Origin: Halocaridina rubra
Taxonomy: Eukaryota > Arthropoda > Malacostraca > Decapoda > Atyidae
Direction: 5' to 3'
Assembly (NCBI GenBank): GCA_037179515.1
Contig: JAXCGZ010007652.1
Span: 1 to 64,000 of the forward strand
Length of the DNA: 64,000 bases
Made by a program: the position numbers and the translations under genes. Positions 60,013 to 64,000 of this stretch are shown piece after piece; the first letter of the stretch is position 1, and each line of letters begins with the position of its first letter. The notes beneath the pieces were generated by a model. The model had not been told where the DNA came from. It searched no databases and was given only the letters and a program-made list of their open reading frames with translations.

Positions 60013-60810
60013 AATTAGCATTGAGAACAAACAGGAAACAAACTTGCCATATTATATCGTCAGGGAAATAGCATGTGAAGGTGCATCAGCTGATACGGAG
60101 GCGGCAAAACGTTTGCACATAGAGGTTCGTTCTCCCGCATCCTCCTCCTCTTCTACCGCTTAATATGATCGGATATTATGAAGAGAATTGAAAAAAGCCC
60201 CGTCACGGACTGAGGTTAGTAAGGGTATACACTCAGGGTAACAATTACATCTGCCAAAACAAGTCCTTCGCAAGAAGGCAACCGTCCTAGCCCTTAGTTG
60301 AAAAGGGAGTTCCTGACGTAAAACTGAAACCAACCAACCAACCAACCATTAACAACAAACAGCAAACAAACTTGCGATATAATATCGTCAGGAAAATAGC
60401 GTGCGAGGGTGCATCAGCTCATACGGAGGAGGCAAAATGTTTGCAGATTGAGGTTCATTCTCCCACATCCTCCTCCTCTTCTACCGCTTGAAGCGATGGG
60501 ATATTATGAAGAGAATGGAAAAAAAAGCATTAAGAACAAAAAGAAAACGAACTTGCGATATAATATCGTCAGGGAAACAGCGTGCGAGGGTGCATCAGCT
60601 GATACGGAGGCGACAGAATGATTGCAGATAGAGGTTCGTTCTCCCACATCCTCCTCCTCTTCTACCACTTAATGCAATCAGATATTATGAAGGGAATTGA
60701 AAAAAAGCATTAAGAACAAACAGCAAACAAACTTTCGATATAATATCGTCAGGGAAATGGCGTGTGAGCGTGCATCAGCTGATACGGAGGCGGCAAAACG
60801 TTTGTATCCT
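60013..60810 (-). repeat. 180 bp tandem repeat, array 2
   Basis: About four units of the repeat at 16770-17297 in opposite orientation, with AACAAACTTGCGATATAATA, CATCAGCTGATACGGAGG, GAGGTTCGTTCTCCC and TCTACCGCTTAA in each. The spacing is about 180 bases except where the SINE at 60198-60348 enlarges one unit. It ends by 60810. Confidence 0.85.
60198..60348 (+). mobile_element. SINE family S1, 5'-truncated, inserted in the 180 bp repeat
   Basis: GCCCCGTCACGGACTGAGGT onward matches the body of the SINE at 15767-15971. The tRNA-like head is missing, and the 3' end is (CCAA)n. It lies between GAATTGAAAAAAGC and ATTAACAACAAACAGC, which are contiguous in the neighbouring units, so the insertion point is clear. 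Confidence 0.88.
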
Positions 60811-61300
<490 letters not shown>

Positions 61301-62202
61301 GTGATCCCTCGCTATATCGCGGTTCACCTATCGCGAATTCACTGTATTGCGGTTTTTTTTGGCGATTTTTTTTCTGGGTATATTCGAAAATATTAACATT
61401 TTAAGAAAATTTTTTCAGTATTTTCATTATTTTATTGAAAATTTTTTTTTCATTATTTTATTGATAAAAAAAATGTATTTCCCAGCCTACAAATAATAAA
61501 ACAGTAAGAAATATTAAAAAAAACATAAAATTGAACATGTAACTCTGCACCATGTAAAATACGATACAGGTATCAGCGTTTCGGAAAACGCAAAGGGTTG
61601 CACCTACGTGAGCTAGCATATATTAAAATTTCCAGTAGTGTCATGATTTTATTGATAAAGAAACGTATTTCTTAGCCTAAGAATAATAAAATAGTAAAAA
61701 ATAGTAAAAAACATAAATACTAACAGTATCAGCGTTTCGGAAAACGAAAAGGGTCGCACCTACGTGAGCTTGTACATATTGAAATTTTCATTATTTTATT
61801 GATAAAACAAGTATTTCCTAGCCTAAGAGTGATAAAACAGTTATAATTAGTAAAAAACATAAATTTAAACATATAACTCACAGTATTGCACCATGTGAAA
61901 TACTGTCCGATAGCATACAATGTATTGGCGTCTTGGAAAACGTAAAGGCTCGCACCAAAGTGAGATAGTTCATGAAATGCTATTGGATGAAAGGGTGGGA
62001 GATGACGAATCACATAATTGTTTTTATGCCTGTTCTGTATCATGGGGTCTGATTGGCTTTTTGATTTAAGTTTGGTTCTCCCTTCATCTTCCATTGTCTC
62101 GCCTCACTCGTTCAGTCTAACTCACATGTGCGCCGTTCGCATTGTGCTTATTCATACGTTGTGCTTGTGATTTATTTTTACTCACGTATTTCAGCCTTTG
62201 CA

Positions 62203-62832
62203 ATGCCTCCCAAACGTCCTTCATCTTCTAAGGCTTCTGGTAGTGAGCCTAAGTGGCAAAGGAAGATGTTAACCATCACGGATATCGTGAAATTGTTAGA
62301 TATGCTGAAAGAAGGAAAAAGGTTTGGGATGTTGGCCGCTATTTTGGCCTCAATGAATCTACTGTTCGCTACATCAAAATGGACGAGGCAAATATCAGGA
62401 AAACGGCGACTATTTCTTTTAATAAATCAGCGAAGAGGGTCGTAACACCTCGCAATAAGATAATAGTGCGGATGGAATCTGCTTTGGCCCTGTGGATTGC
62501 TGATTGCAGAAAGAAGAACATCAGCATAGACAGCAATATCATACAAACAAAGGCGAAGAAGCTGTACGAGATATTCGCTGCAAACGAACCCGACGACAAC
62601 AGTGGCGACCGTGGAGAGGAGGAGGGGAGAGAAGAACATATCGACGACCCACAACCAGGACCCTCCAGTGATTCTCCACCGAGGATACAATCGTTCGTGG
62701 CAAGCAAGGGATGGTTTCCAAATTTCAAAATCGCTATGGCCTAAAAAGCATTTCGGTTTATGGCGAAGCTGCCTCTGCAGATACAGCTGCAGCAGATTAC
62801 GTGAACAACGACTTCAAGGAAATTATCGTAAA
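62203..62832 (+). pseudogene. Tigger transposase, N-terminal half, two frameshifts
   Basis: ATG 62203 opens MPPKRPSSSKASGSEP, the usual Tigger start, then KMLTITDIVKLLDMLKEG (first helix-turn-helix). A frameshift near 62310 leads to VGRYFGLNESTVRYIK, ANIRKTATISFNKSAKRVVT and the CENP-B-type second DNA-binding region (LWIADCRKKNISIDSNIIQT, SFVASKGWF). A second frameshift near 62730 leads to NRYGLKSISVYGEAASADTA, open to the nested insertion at 62833. The protein would recognise the terminal repeats. Coding continues at 63805. Confidence 0.9.
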
Positions 62833-63802
62833 GATTATTGTGACACCAGGATGGGCCAAAAAATGATAAAATAAAGCAAACTTTATCAGGTTGTAAAGAG
62901 AAACAGAGATGGAGAGTGTAATGACCTGTCAGATGTGAAGGGATTATAAAAGATGTGTAATGAATATCCAGCTCTCTGCTGGGTTTTAATATACCTCTGC
63001 ATTACTTTCATGATGTCTATTCCAATAATTCTGCTTATATCTTATTATTATTATTATTATTATATTTATTATTATTATTATTATCATTGGCAACAATAAT
63101 TTTCCTTTGATGATGATTGTGGAATTATTATCATCATCATCATTATTATTATTATTAAGGGCTCATCATTGTTTGTACATCTGTTGGTTTATTTACTTTT
63201 AATAACTGTGTAAAGTGCCCCTCCCTAGTTGGCTGGGACAAAGAGAGTGTGGGGGGTTGGGTAGACTAGAATGTTGGAGAGAGAGAATCTTTAAGTAACT
63301 CTTGTTCATTCAACCAAAACTACAATATTTATCGTAAAATTAATGGTTTAATTACGAATCCGTAGTAATAATGATGATGATAATATTAATAATAATAATA
63401 ATAATAATGATAATAATAATAATAATCTCCCCAATCATCATCAAAGGAAAATTATTGTTGCCAATGATAATAATAATAAGATCTAAGGAGAAGTTTTAGA
63501 ATAGACATCATGAAGGTAATGCAGAGGTATAGTAAACCCAGCAGAGAGCTGGATATTCATTACACATCTTTTATAATCCCTTCACATCTGACAGGTCATC
63601 CCACTCTCCATCTCTGTTTCTCTTTACAGCCTGATAAAGGCCATTTTATTTTATAATTTTTGGCCTGTCCTGGTGTCATAATCATCTTAAAATTTTTTTA
63701 TTTTTATATTTTATTTTTTTTAAAGACTGATCCTACTTCGCGATTTTCCTGGTTCGCGCCGGGTCCCGGAACCAAAGTACCGCGATAAGGGAGGCAACAC
63801 TG
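62833..63802. mobile_element. Foldback Tigger derivative nested in Tigger transposase
   Basis: The left arm (62833-63280) is the reverse complement of the right arm (63285-63700): CTGACAGGTCA/TGACCTGTCAG, CAGCTCTCTGCTGGG/CCCAGCAGAGAGCTGG and GATGTCTATTCCAATA/TAGACATC pairs lie at matching distances. The right end has a proper Tigger 3' terminus (GATAAGGGAGGCAACACTG|TA). The left terminus, about 100 bases, is absent. No coding capacity. Confidence 0.88.
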
Positions 63803-64000
63803 TATGCTCCTGAGTAAGTGTTCAACATGGATGAGACTGGCTTACTTTGGAAGAGAATGCCGTCTCGCACTTTTCTCTTCAAGGAAGAAGCTAAAGCCCC
63901 GGGAGTTAAAGTGCACAAAGATCGCGTTACCCTCATCATGTGCGGAAATACTGCGGGCTTCATGTTAAAGCCCGGGTTTATCTATAAGTCAAAGAACCCT
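63803..64000 (+). pseudogene. Tigger transposase, DDE catalytic part (cut by window end)
   Basis: After the insertion, TAT GCT CCT GAG TAA then VFNMDETGLLWKRMPSRTF, KAPGVKVHKDRVTLIMCGN and AGFMLKPGFIYKSKNP. The Asp of NMDETG is the first catalytic residue. A TAA replaces the Gln before VFNMDE. The TA of the Tyr codon is the insertion target of the foldback element. The rest lies outside the window. Confidence 0.88.

Overview
The window is animal nuclear DNA, most likely from an arthropod and perhaps a decapod crustacean. That placement is inferred from very long (TA)n, (ATT)n and (CT)n arrays, dense CR1/L2-like, RTE and BEL/Pao retroelements, TTAGG-like tracts, and a spliced V-ATPase proteolipid gene of arthropod type. 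No sequence search was possible, so the species is not claimed. I see no bacterial features, CRISPR array, rRNA or free-standing tRNA gene.

Only one host gene is clear: a four-exon minus-strand gene for the V-ATPase membrane-sector proteolipid subunit c (exons at 20743-20674, 13756-13564, 12241-12088 and 10939-10877). All junctions are GT/AG and in phase, giving 159 codons with the proton-carrying glutamate at residue 139. Its introns are full of transposon debris. A second, weak candidate is a short coding exon near 50987-51111. Everything else is mobile or repetitive DNA.

Layout. 1-622: end of a Tigger-type derivative inserted into a decayed Ty3/gypsy-like element (625-4130, minus) that carries a 1.15 kb internal tandem duplication. 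5541-7637: non-autonomous Tigger derivative with a TA target duplication. 9085-20743: V-ATPase gene with MITEs, SINEs, LINE fragments and a roughly 180 bp tandem repeat in its introns. 21185-22884: old CR1/L2-like LINE copy. 23405-36024: three-level nest in which an RTE LINE is split by a BEL/Pao element, itself split by a tandem array of truncated LINEs and by an internal LINE ORF1 fragment. 36555-39274: hAT (Buster/ZBED-like) element whose transposase has one frameshift. 39401-46508: one LINE copy split by a near full-length LINE of the same family in the opposite orientation. 47839-50861: hAT element with a perfect 8 bp target duplication and another LINE inside. 51117-54190: MITE-like inverted-repeat elements. 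54660-57570: a LINE with an RNase H domain. 57690-60810: foldback Tigger derivatives and a second array of the 180 bp repeat holding a SINE. 61299-64000: a Tigger element with broken transposase, itself invaded by a foldback derivative and running off the window.

The genes do not form a pathway. The interest lies in insertion history: nested elements can be ordered in time, several carry clear target duplications, one LINE family keeps a 3' hairpin plus short repeated tail in every copy whose 3' end is present (the diverged copy at 21185 lacks it), and one Tigger family has spawned palindromic 3'-3' derivatives.
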